NCBI GenBank assembly: GCA_026686845.1
Contig: JAIVEN010000002.1
Coordinates: 39,387,001-39,451,000, forward strand
Direction: 5' to 3'
DNA from: Adenanthera pavonina
Lineage: Eukaryota > Streptophyta > Magnoliopsida > Fabales > Fabaceae
Length of the DNA stretch: 64,000 nt
In this document: positions 1-10,619 of the stretch, one piece after another
Position numbering within the stretch: the stretch's first letter is position 1
Layout: every line of letters starts with the position of its first letter
Program-made: the position numbers and the translations under genes
Notes under the pieces: generated by a model
Told to the model about the DNA's origin: nothing
Databases searched by the model: none
What the model saw: the letters and a program-made list of their open reading frames with translations, nothing else

Positions 1-222
1 AAAAATCTCAATTGGTAGCTTGAGGACTAGATATAGGTCAAGAGAAAGAGACCGAACCAGGATAAATATTTGTGTCTTCTCTTCCCTTATCTTGTTTTTC
101 ACTTGGTTACTTTTTATACTCTGCTTTTACTATCACTCTTACTTTTACTACTCTCTTATACTTTTGCAGAAAATTTTAATCTTCCCAATTCACCCCCTCT
201 TGGGAAGTCAACATATCTAACA
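1..222 (+). repeat. 3' end of a Copia (SIRE-like) 5' LTR
   Basis: This stretch matches the last ~220 bases of two other LTRs in the window, ending at 14598 and 23862. All three carry the same landmarks in the same order: a segment about a gone-around 'ctagat/ctagac...aggtcaag' motif, a T-rich stretch, then TTCCCAATTCA, CTCTTGGGAAG and the terminal TCTAACA. The LTR ends at 222. No primer-binding site follows; protease-region coding sequence starts almost at once, so the leader and gag are missing. The LTR start lies before the window. It could be the element's own 5' LTR with a gag deletion behind it, or a separate solo LTR. Confidence 0.75.
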
Positions 223-1664
223 AATGCTACTAACAGAAAAGGACCTAAACAAATTTAGGTACCTAAGAAGAAAAACTAAATTCTGTTTTGCAAGTATGTC
301 TTAGAGTTAGTAAGAATAACAAATGGTACATGGATAGTGCATGCTCAAGACATATGAATAGTAATAATGAGAAGTTCATCACCCTCAGAGACAATAAAGG
401 AGGAAAAGTGACACTTGTAGGTAACCAATATGGCAAGGTGGTTGGTATTGGCATCATGGGCAAAAATCCAAAAATATCTATAGAAGATGTACTATTTGTA
501 ATTGGTTTCAACCACAATTTATTGAGTGTGAGTTAGACCTGCGACAGAGGAAATTGGGTACTTTTTGACTTAAAATTCTACTTTGTCATCAGAAAAAGTG
601 ATCGCAAGATTATCCTTAAAGCTCAAAGGGATGGTAACTGTTATACTATTGATTTAAATGAACTTCCTAATCTAGATTCCATATCTATAATCAGTAAAGA
701 TAATGAGAGTTGGTTGTGGTATAAAAAACTAGTACATGTTAACATAAACCAACTAAATAAACTAATTAAAAATGATTTAGTTACTAGTTTACCTCAAATT
801 TCATTTGAAAAGGATAGAGAATGTGATGCTTATCTCAAAGGAAAATAAACTAAGTCCTCTTTCAAATCTAAAAATGTCATCTCCACATCTTCACCACTTC
901 AGTTGCTACATATAGATTTGATAGATCCATTTAGAGTGAAAAGTATTGATGGTAATCTTTATGTGTTAGTAATTGTGGATGACTATTCTAGATTTACTTG
1001 GATTTTATTTCTTTCCTCCAAAGATGAGACATTTAATGCATTTGTAACCTTAGCTAAGAAAGTACAAAAGGAGAAGGGTATTTTTATTGTGTCTATTAGG
1101 TATGATTATGGAGTAGAATTTGAAAACTCAAGGTTTTTGGAGTACTATGAAGAACATGGAATTGATCACAATTTCTCAGTTCCAAGAACAACTCAGCAAA
1201 ATGGTGTCGTGGAGAGGAAGAACAGAACCTTGGGAGAAAAGGCAAGAGCAATGCTGAATGAGAAAGAACTTTCTCAATACTTCTGAGCTGGTACAGTGAA
1301 CATAGTTAGTTACATCATCAATAGAGCATACATCAGGCCAATCTTGGGAGAAAACACCTTATGAGCTCTACAAATGAAGGAAACCAAATCTCTCACACCT
1401 GCATGTATTTGGATGTAACTACTTCATTCACAACAATGGAAAAGAAAATTTGGGTAAATTTGATACCAAATCAGATGAAGGTATATTTCTTTGCTATTCA
1501 AGTAGGAGTAAAGCATATAAAGTATTTAATAAAAAGTCTAAGACCATAGAAGAATCTGTGCATGTAGTATTCATTAAAAATAAAATTATTTCTAAACCTA
1601 AATTAGATGAGGATAAGCTAATTTCCAGTCTTAAAAACATGAATCTCTCGAAGGAAAATAAAAC
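223..1664 (+). pseudogene. Copia pol remnant: protease, pre-integrase and integrase
   Basis: This is a decayed Ty1/Copia polyprotein. The frame opens with residues resembling the TNxKGPK...WVPK segment before the protease, followed by WYMDSACSRHM (about 320-355), the aspartic protease region in which the usual DSG/DSA motif is seen as DSA. The open stretch at 288-536 ends at LLSVS. A pre-integrase segment (about 705-845) keeps only part of the usual zinc finger. The integrase core is open from 903 to 1286, with HIDLIDPF, VIVDDYSRFTW and later QQNGVVERKNRTL, which includes the catalytic Asp, Asp and Glu positions expected in the family. Several stops and frameshifts break it. It stops at 1664 where a hAT MITE is inserted and resumes at 2243. 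Confidence 0.85.
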
Positions 1665-2234
1665 TAGGGGTGAACATGTTGGCCCGAGCTCGAATGGCCC
1701 GGTTCGGCCCGACCACTTTTGGGTCAATCGGGCCGGGCTGGGGTTAGGGTCAGACACCTTAACCCCAGCCCGGCCCGAACTATATATATATATATATATA
1801 TAATTTTTTTTAATTTCTTTCAATTATTTTATATATCTTAATTGATTTTGTAGGATTTTTATTCTTCATATATCTAATATAATACATTTACTATGTAAAT
1901 ATTATAAAAATATTTTAAGATTTTAATGTTTCAAATATTTTTTAAATTTTGAATTAGTTTTTTACCTTAATATTTATGTAAAATTAATGTATAATGGTTA
2001 AATATTCATAAATTTTGAAAAAAATTATTTTTTGACTAAGATTATGTTTTAATAAAATCTATTTTTAAGTATAAATAAGTATATTTTTTATTATTAAATA
2101 ATTTTTTTTATTTTTAAATTTTTTAAAAAATATATATATAATATCGGGCCTGCCCGGTACTTGGCCCGAAGAACATCGGGCCGGGCATCGGGCAGGGGTC
2201 AAACCTGGCCCGACCCGACCCATGTTCACCCCTA
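1665..2234. mobile_element. hAT-type MITE with 8-bp target duplication
   Basis: The ends are perfect inverted repeats of 14 bases, TAGGGGTGAACATG, and further GC-rich GGCCCG-type subterminal repeats lie at both ends. The element is flanked by an exact 8-bp direct repeat AATAAAAC (1657-1664 and 2235-2242). An 8-bp duplication is the signature of hAT transposases. The 570-bp element has no coding capacity: the interior is very AT-rich, with an (AT)n run at about 1781-1802. Removing it and one duplication rejoins the Copia reading frame. Confidence 0.93.
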
Positions 2235-2242
2235 AATAAAAC

Positions 2243-3446
2243 TGAACCTCCAAAATATTAGAATCTACTACTGTATAGGAAGATATTCAGGAGAAAGATC
2301 TGAAATTTCAAAATAATGAAGAAATTTCTCAAGAACTGCCAAAGCTTGGAGATATCAAATGAGTCATTCTACTGATCAAGTGATTGGGATGTTCAAGAGA
2401 ATGTTAAAACAAGGCAACTTAGAGATCAAATAAATCACTGTGCATTCATCTCTCAAATTGAACCTAGCTATATTGAAGAACATTAAGTGATAAGTACTGG
2501 ATAGTGGCTATGCAAGAGGACCTAAATTAGTTTGAGAGAAATTAAGTGTAGGATTTAGTGCCTAGGCCTGATGATCATCCTATTATTGGAACAAAATAGG
2601 TGTTTAGAGACAAACTTGATGAATCTGGAACAATAATTAGAAACAAGGCCAAGTTGGTAGCCAAAGGATATAATTAAGAAGAATGTATAAATTATGAGGA
2701 AACTTTTGCTCCAATTACAAGATTAGAAGCAATAAGGATCCTCCTAGCATATGTGTGTATAAAAGCCATTATGTTGTATCAAATGGATGTAAAAAGTATA
2801 TTTCTGAATGATTATATCATGGAAGAAGTTTATGTTGGCCAACCTCTAGACTTTGAGAACTCAACAAAACCAAATCATGTATATAAACTAAAGAAAGCTC
2901 TCTATGGCTTAAAAAAAGCACCTAGGGCATGGTACGAAAAATTATGTAAATGAAAAATTAAGTAACTTTCTAATTGAAAAGAGGTTCAATAGAAGCAAAG
3001 TTGATACAACTCTATTTACTAAAAAGGAAAATAAAGATTTACTTATTGTTTAAATATATGTTGATGATATTATATTTGGTGCCACTAATGAATTTTTATG
3101 CAAGAATTTCTCTAAGTTAATGCATAGTGAATTCGAGATGTCAATAATGGGAGAACTCAACTTTTTCCTTTAACTGCAAATCAAACAATGTGATGATAGC
3201 ATCTTTCTGAATTAATCAAAATATCTAAAAGAGTTGCTGAAGAAATTTGGAATGGAGAATGCAAGATCAATAGAGACTCTAATGGCCACTGCCATAAAAC
3301 TTGATATTGATGAAGGAGGAAAACCATTCGATATAACTTAATACAGAAGAATGATTAGTTCCTTACTGTACCTAATGACTAGTAGACCTAACTTCATATT
3401 CAGTGTCTGCATATGTGCTAGGTTCCAATCATGTCCCAAAGAATCC
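2243..3446 (+). pseudogene. Copia reverse transcriptase remnant
   Basis: This continues the Copia polyprotein after the MITE. It covers the linker between integrase and reverse transcriptase, then the RVT_2 domain. Visible motifs include NYEETFAPITRLEAIRILLA, YQMDVKSIFLND, VYVGQP, LYGLKKAPRAWYE (about 2890-2940), the catalytic YVDD box (about 3058-3070), and SSLLYLMTSRPNFIFSVC (about 3358-3410). In-frame stops and shifts show that it is dead. The coding sequence ends at a Lys-Glu-Ser codon run at 3438-3446 and continues without loss at 9063 (Tyr-Ala-Thr-Thr-Val), on the far side of an inserted Gypsy-type LTR. Confidence 0.9.
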
Positions 3447-3529
3447 TATAATATCCCTATGGATGCGATAAAATATATGAAAAGAATAGAAATGAAGGAA
3501 AAAGTGATAGAGTAAGGGCTAAGTTTGAC

Positions 3530-4620
3530 TTACAAGAATTTGGAAAGGAGCATGGAGAGCTTGGAAGACTTGATTAAGGTGCTGAACATAAAGCCCAAGC
3601 TTAAGTGAGATCACTAACTCCAAAATACAAGTTTCAGATCCAAGCCCAAGAGAAGCCCATTAGATGAGATTACTTAAAAGATAATGTGCTTCATTAAAAG
3701 AGCATGTAACTTAAACATTAGTGGACTTAATTAATGTTAATTTCATTTTTATTAATTATGGGCAAAACTTTGTTAATTAATAAAGCCCAATTAGTTAGTT
3801 AGTATTTTTTTTTTATAGCCCACCTTGTAAATAATCATATCATGTGCCAAACATGTGATTTCATTAATGTGGTGACATATTTATAGGGGCTTAGGTCTTA
3901 TTTTTATTATTTTCTTATGAATTTTTTTCATATTATTTAGGGTTTTATATTACTAGTTTCCTAGGTCCAATAGGAGTGTTATTTGAGCCCAAAGTCTCCT
4001 AATCCCATTAAGATTACTTGGACCCAAATTAATTAGGTTTTCTAGGTTTATTAGGTTAGATTTTACCTTGCCTATTTAAGACTATCTTTTATGTGCATTT
4101 TCTAGATTTGATGAATAGAAATTCGGACTTTGTAAGTTTCTCTTGTGTTATTTGAGTACTAGAGGGAACTATGACTTATCAAGGCAATGTCTTTCCTTGT
4201 GGCGTCATCGGAACTAGGATTCAAGAGACCGGTTCTCTTAGGTTCTAATGCACCGAGACCAATATATTCTTTGTGTTTTTCTTGTTTGTTCCCTTCTTTG
4301 TGCATTTTCTTCTTACTGTTCTCTATTTTCCAGTTTTCGTGTTCCTTGTAATTACAACGAACTGAGTGTCATACGCATCAAAGTGGGTTCTTTGGACAAG
4401 TTTCATAAGGGTTCACCTATCAAAATGATAAGGCTATATGCTCGGTCCCTTGATGGAATTCATTTTTGATATAATTTTTGGAAGAAATTATGCATGATCC
4501 TTAATTAAAATTAATTTTCTATAAGATCCTTCACAAAAATTAATTCTAGAACTTCACCCGGAGAGTATATAATATACCACTTGAATGGAAGCTCGTCCCA
4601 AACTGAGCGTAACAATATAA
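3530..4620 (+). repeat. Probable further insert inside the Gypsy-type LTR
   Basis: In the related LTR at 14599-15730 the distance from LTR start to a conserved GGGCCC(A/C)-type landmark is about 390 bases. In this copy it is about 1800 bases (3447 to ~5246), so about 1.4 kb is extra. The extra block has LTR-like promoter architecture of its own: a CCTATTTAAGAC TATA-like box near 4068-4079 and a leader with a pyrimidine-rich 3' side. I could not place exact ends or a target duplication, so the coordinates are approximate. Confidence 0.4.
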
Positions 4621-6610
4621 GTATTGTGTAACCAGGAGGTTTAGGTTGAGAGATAAACCAATTTAAAAGTTAATGTCAATAGTGTAAAAAGAAATAATAA
4701 AAAAGTTGGTCTTTGGGTAAAATTACAAAAAAATTTCTAAAAGAATGAATAATTATATTTTTAACCCAGATTAGATGCAAAATGGTCATTTCCCAAATTA
4801 AAAATAAAATATGGAAATTTCATTTAAGCCCTAAGAAAAAAATGCTGATATTGTAAAATGTACAAAGAAACAACGAAAATGGAAAGACACAAAAAGAAAC
4901 ACAAAAGGGAAAAATGTTCATTTTTCTAGGATAGATCAGAAAACGAGAAAACAATAATTTTTCCCTAAGAAATGCAAAATACTTTGCAATTTAGAGTCCA
5001 AGAGGGGGAATTCTATTTCCATTTAGTCCCTAAGGAAAATTATGAAACAGAACCCGAAAGTTTCAAAAATTATAATTTTACTTCGAGTCAAGGGCAATTT
5101 CATAATTTTTAAAATCACTGTCAAATTGAAGCCCTCGATGAGCTGAGTCTAATGGTATATATCATGGGGGATAATGGATTAAAAATAAAGAAATAATCAG
5201 TATCGAGTATGAAAAAGTAACTATATACCAATAAAGTAAGTTTGTGGGCCCCTACAAGTAACAAAAAGGGAAATGGATCAATATAAGGGTTCCACATAGA
5301 TATTTTATGGGACAGAATAATTTTGGAAATTTAAATGTAAATTTAGAATCATCCTATATCCCTTAAGTAATAAAATATCACAACAAGTTATTTATCAGTA
5401 TGGGTAAAAAGTATCCGGCACAAGTTATATCCAGACCAAGAAAAATATGAAGTATTTTGGTGAAATTCCCCTCCTCTTAGTCATGCAATTCAAGCTGCCA
5501 TGTGAAGGAATTGAATATTTTAATATTTTCATGCAAAACTTAGTCAATAAGCATTTGTTAACCTGACCAATCTTAAGGCCATCAAACCATGATTAGTTGT
5601 GGCTATTATATCTCTCTCTTCTTGCCCATTCTATACACTATATATGAGAGTTTGAGAAGCCAAAATTTGTAAAAGCAAGAAGAGGAATTGGCATAGAGAA
5701 AGAGAGAAGCAAAGAAAGAAGGAAGAGCTTGGAAATTTAAAAGGTAATATCTCTACTACTTCAAGCTACTATCTTGAGTTGTTTGGCTTAGTTTCATGAA
5801 GTTCTCTTCCTCCCCTTCTCAAGTTCAGTTCTGACCAGACCTAGAAGTATGTAAGAAATGTGTTTTTCGTGCGCTAAATATGGTAGAAATCATAAACTAT
5901 GTAAGAAAGTAAGGTTTGTAAAGGCTAGAAGCAATTTACATGAAAAATAATTTCTTCCTCCATTAGTGAGCATTTCGGTCAAAAGAGGGGTTGTATTTAT
6001 GGTTGGAATTTCATGATTTTGATGCCAAAAATAGATTCCCCATGATGGTAAACCTTAGGAATAGTATAAGTTTCATGATTAAGCTTAAGATGAAGAAAAT
6101 GGAATTTTAGGGTTTTGTCGAGACTTAATGAAGTAACACCATGAACCAATAGCTTAAGTGGTTGTTTAATGATGTATCTAGGATCAAGGAAGCTTAAGCA
6201 AGCTCTTGGAAGGGGTAGAATCAAGTGGTGAAGCAAAGGATACACCAAGGCAGCTTTTTCCCATTACTTGCATTAAGTTATCATATTTGATTCCTATGAA
6301 CTTGTTGTTTTTCCATATGAATGTTTTGATGTTTCTTGATGTTTTGATGATATTGGCTAAGTTGAATGAGGAGTTAGTGACCTCGGGATATCCAAAATAC
6401 AAAATGAAACTCTAACAAAATTTTTGTAAAAGATTATGGCATAAATGTTCTAAAGTGTTTGTTGAATGTATTATAATGTTTTGTGGTCAATATGATATTA
6501 TGAATGCATTAATGGGTAATTGCTACTGAGATTTTATAATCTCACCCTTCCCCAATACTAACCATGATAGGGTCATGTCATACCAAAGCTCAAGGCAAGA
6601 TTAGTGGAAT

Positions 6611-8033
6611 TACTATGCCAAAAACAAGCTTTATTGGTGCTCAATAGTTGGCGTTTATTAAAAAAATGCCAATAAAAAATTAGGCGGGAAGACTTTAGTT
6701 AGAGTTTTTGGGAAAACACCAACTAAAATATGACCTTCAATTGGCGTTTGTCACAAAAACGCAAATAAAAAATTATGCGGGAAAACTATAGTTGGCATTT
6801 TCTTAACAAACACAAATAAAAAATCAAGTGGGAAAACTATAGTTGGTGTTTCTGGGAAAACACCAACTAAAATATGACCTTTAGTTGGCGTTTCTGTACA
6901 AATGCCAACTAAGGTCATACGTTAGTTGGCATTTCTATGCAAACGCCAAGAAAAAGTTTTAATATTTTTTAATGTAAGGCACGGATCATGAATTTTAACT
7001 TTTCCTTACTTTTCTCTTGCCTTTTTTCTCCTTGTCCCCACATGTTTAATCTCTCTCTCTCTCTCACTCTCTCTTTATCGTCTTTTCTTTCCAGATGCAG
7101 GCATTCTCTTTATGTGTTCGATCTCTCTCTCTTTCTCTCTCTTCATGGTCTTCTCCTTCAAGATCCAGTAAGGAAGCAATATTATCTGATTGTGTATGTT
7201 GTTCCTACCTTCCAGTCTTACAGTGATGGCAACCCTCCTGGGACTGGTAGTGGCCATGCCACTCTTTATCCTCTTTAGTTCCACTCTAGTGCCAACAGCC
7301 ACCATGGTCAATAGGCTTGCAGTGGCGGGTTTTTGGACTTCGGGAGCTTGTGCTTTTACTACACTGTCATTGTTCTGGTGGGTTATGAATTACATTGGGC
7401 AGACACTAGGGACGATACTAGAGCAACTGAACTCAGTGAAGCAGCGGATGGTAGACATTAGAGGGCAAGTTTGTGTCTCTGTGCCCTGGAACCATCGTGA
7501 CACCATTTTTAGATCACAGTAATGGTCCTCTCTCACAAATGTTAGGGCACTGTGATGCCATTTTAGGGTGCTGTAACACTCCTCTCTCACAAACATTAAG
7601 GCGTCGTAATGCCATTTTAGGGTGTTGTAGCACCACTCTCACAAATGGCAGGGTGTTGTGAAGCCATTTTAGAGCACTCTTCTCTCACAAATGTCAGGGC
7701 GTCGTGACACCATGTTAAGGTGCTACAATGCCATCCTCTCACAAACGTCAGGGCATCGGGACGCCATTTTAGGGTGTGGTGACACCAATTTAAAAAAAGA
7801 AAAGAAAGGAAAAGATGGCATTTACGTTGCAAACACCAATTAAAATGGGCTTTTTTTATTAGCGTTTGAGTTATAAACGCCAACAAAACTCAATTTTAGT
7901 TAGCACTTATGAAAACTTACATAAACGCCAATAAACCGTTACTCCCATTTATCAGCGCTGCAATCATTGGCATTTTAGAAACACCAATAAAGCGAGAAAA
8001 TAAATACCATTAAAGACCATTTTTGGTGTAGTG
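6611..8033. mobile_element. Non-autonomous CACTA-like (En/Spm) element, TSD AAT
   Basis: The right end reads TTTTTGGTGTAGTG and the left end TACTATGCCAAAAA, which is a degenerate inverted copy of CACTACACCAAAAA. Direct 3-bp duplications AAT flank it (6608-6610, 8034-8036). The related LTR at 62494-64000 keeps the uninterrupted site (reverse complement reads TAGTGGAATTGAAGAG near 63575-63595). Both ends carry many subterminal copies of a TTGGCGTTT / AAACGCCAA motif in both orientations, as expected for CACTA transposase-binding repeats. The interior has a T/C-rich block (about 7040-7150) and a tandem array (7530-7785). No transposase is present. Confidence 0.88.
7530..7785. repeat. Degenerate tandem repeat inside the CACTA-like element
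   Basis: Five to six imperfect units of roughly 45-54 bases are anchored by CTCTCACAAA and GCCATTTTAGGGTG. Units differ by scattered changes and small length shifts. Open frames running through it (for example 7190-7522) are by-products of the repeat and resemble no protein. Confidence 0.8.
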
Positions 8034-9062
8034 AATTGAAGAGAAGCATGAAGATTTTACCAATTGTGACAATTTTAGAGTGTCAATTTGGCAAATTGTA
8101 TAATATCATGTAAAGTGTTATGAATCTATGATTTTGCATGGTTATACTTCCATGAACCCTATATGAAATATTATGTATGGATTTAGAGCAATGTATAATG
8201 ATGTATTATGTTTTGAGGTATATTATGCAAGATATGGCATGATTTAATCCAAAATGACTAGTAGTAGTTGAGGTAGAGATACCTTATTCGAAATAGAGCA
8301 ATTGGTAGGAGTTTGTATATTCTCTGAAAGTAATCAAAACAAGCTCTAAAAGAAGATAAATTCTCTGGAATGTTACTAAAGGTACTGGAAATTTCTAAAG
8401 GCATTATAAAATTGTACAATGCTCCAAAAATTTATTGGTTTGCATGTATAAAAATTTCTATGTCTTAAGTTTAATATGCCACTGATTTGGAAGTGATTGG
8501 AGCTATAGATTAAGAGATATGTAAGTTTTCCCAAAACTATCCCAGTAAAAGTAGTATTCTGACTCTTAATAGTTTAAGTTAGTACCATCCCTTGTACATC
8601 TTGAATAAATGTACAAGAAAAATATATCTAAATAGTATACATTCAAGGCTTTCATATGACATAAAAAATGCATGATTTGGCTTAGGGAATAATGAGATAT
8701 GAATTTTAAAATTAAGGCCAAAATCTAGGAAAGATATAAAATGACCAACTATATAGTAAATTTTAAGAAATAAACTGTATAAATTGGCCTAGTGAATATC
8801 CACATTATTATTTTTCTCATGTAGAGAACCTATTTATCTATTTGTAAAGACTTAAATCACTTCAATATGATTTTTGTAAAATTAGTTATGAATTTTCAAA
8901 ATTCATCGAGAAAAATGGAAAATGTCACATGAATAGTACTGTGAAAAATGAAAATTCTGTTTTCAATTTTTATGTGATTCAAGCTTCTAATCGAGCATAA
9001 TTGAACTCTAATGAGGTCTAATATATGAGAAAGTGGGCCTAAAAGTAAGGTGTTACAAATCC

Positions 9063-9610
9063 TATGCAACAACTGTGAAAAAAATATTTAGGTATCTAAT
9101 TGAAACATCACAAATAGGACTCGGGTATCCAAAGGGCAATGAAGAAAAGTTTGTTGGGTATACTGATGTAGACTTTGCTAGATCCAAGACTAACGAAAAA
9201 AGTACAAGTAGCACATGTCAATTTCTTGGAGGATCTCTAGTCTCATGGTTCAGCAAGAAGCAAAATAGTGTGGCTCTTTTCATAGCAGAAACTGAATACA
9301 TAGCCGCTAGAAGCTGCTGTGCTCAAATCCTCTGGATGAAGTAGCGACTTGAAGATCTTGAAATTGAGATGAAGGAAATACCTGTGAGATGTGATAATCA
9401 AAGTGTCATCAATATCACGAAGAATCCAATGATGCATTCAAGGACAAGGCTTATTAAGGTCAGATATTATTTCATAAGGGACCACGTTCTGAAAAGAGAC
9501 ATTGTGTTGAAATTTGTCCCTACAGAAGATTAGCTTGCAGACATTTTGACTAAGGCACTTCTAGAGGATAGATATTGCAAAATCAGAAGAGAATGGGAAT
9601 GATAAATCCC
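9063..9610 (+). pseudogene. Copia RNase H remnant
   Basis: This is the C-terminal part of the same Copia polyprotein interrupted at 3446. The frame gives ATTVKKIFRYLIET, then GYTDVDFARS (catalytic Asp region), FLGGSLVSWFSKKQNSVA, ETEYIAA (family motif with the conserved Glu) and, after a stop at about 9342, VRCDNQSVINI and a closing LADILTKAL-like segment with a stop in the first word. These are the standard Copia RNase H landmarks in order. An in-frame stop and a mutated terminal motif show it is inactive. Confidence 0.9.
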
Positions 9611-10500
9611 AATGAGCTGTAAGCAAGCTTCTAACCATATCTGTTTACTTTCTGAAGTTAATTTGTTAAGGCTTACACTAACTTAAACTTTGAAGTATGT
9701 TTAAAGTGTTTTACAAGTATTCCTCATGAGCTTATGTGATAGATAAATCAATATAATGCAGTATCCTGCATTTGAGCAATCAACATTTGCTAAAGAAAAT
9801 TGGAAATTCAAATGTTCAGCGTCTGTCTGTAAGTTCAAACCTACAAAATTCACATTTTGACTAATAATAAGTGAATTTCCATGCTCTATTCAACATGTTG
9901 AATGACTTTGCATAGCTAAACTTTGAACTTTAAGCTTAAATAGTCATACTTCAGTGATTCACATGTTGTACAAGCATTTTTGTCCTCTTGAAATTCGTTT
10001 GTTGACAAACTAAAATTTGAATTTTGAATATCTGTATATGTGTTTGCTTTGCCTATGAGGACAACATTCAAATTTTGATGGTTCAATATTTGTATTTTGG
10101 ACAATTCTTCATAAAGTCTCAACATGCGAATTTTTAATCCCAACATTTGTCTGTTAAAACTCTTTTTGAGTGCTTGCCTTCAGTGAAAGACCTCAACATT
10201 CGAAGTTTAAGAGCACAAAATTTGTTTATTGAAATATTTGTTAATGATATGTCTCTGATAGCCAAATTTCAAGACTGAAATTCGTCTGTTAAAGATATCA
10301 TTCGCATATTAAGTCTCTAACAAATAAACTTCAAGGATGAAAATTTGTTTGTCATGACAATTTTGGTATGTTATATAGGCAACGTAACTGACCAAAATTT
10401 GAATTTAGACCACCAAAATTCGTCTATCGAGTGGTTACATAAGCAAATTCAAAGGGTCACGCTCTAAACAGACGTAACCCTATTTGTCTTTCAACCGAAG
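9611..10500 (+). repeat. Copia internal spacer between RNase H and env-like region
   Basis: No coding signal is seen. The stretch is filled with loose copies of a motif built from AAATTCGTCTGTT and AAAATTTGAATTTT. The same motif occurs in the element's LTRs (13076-14598 and 22204-23862), but in the opposite orientation there (GACAGACGAATTT). Confidence 0.6.
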
Positions 10501-10619
10501 CTATTCATCTCCTTACTTAACCATTCTTAAATTCCTTTTGTTAAAACTCAATTCACACTGATTAAAATCCAACCCGAGCCTCATAAACATCTTCAGAGCT
10601 TCTTTCAACTCAAATCTCT

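Larger units (their letters stand above)
3447..9057 (+). mobile_element. Gypsy-type solo LTR, 5-bp TSD AATCC, itself carrying inserts
   Basis: Flanking duplications are AATCC at 3442-3446 and 9058-9062. The left end TATAATATCCCT differs by one base from the TGTAATATCCCT start of a related minus-strand LTR at 15730. The right end is GGTGTTACA. Removing the insert and one AATCC restores the Copia pol frame (K-E-S-Y-A-T-T-V). The 3' part is homologous, inverted, to 62494-64000. A probable TATA region lies near 5630-5650, followed by a purine-rich leader. The apparent length of 5.6 kb includes the CACTA-like element (6611-8033) and about 1.4 kb of extra sequence in the first 1.8 kb. No internal gag-pol is seen, so this is best read as a solo LTR. 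Confidence 0.85.

Noticed and set aside
7190..7522. A 110-residue plus-strand frame in the CACTA-like element
   Set aside because: It runs into a tandem repeat, overlaps other frames and resembles no transposase.
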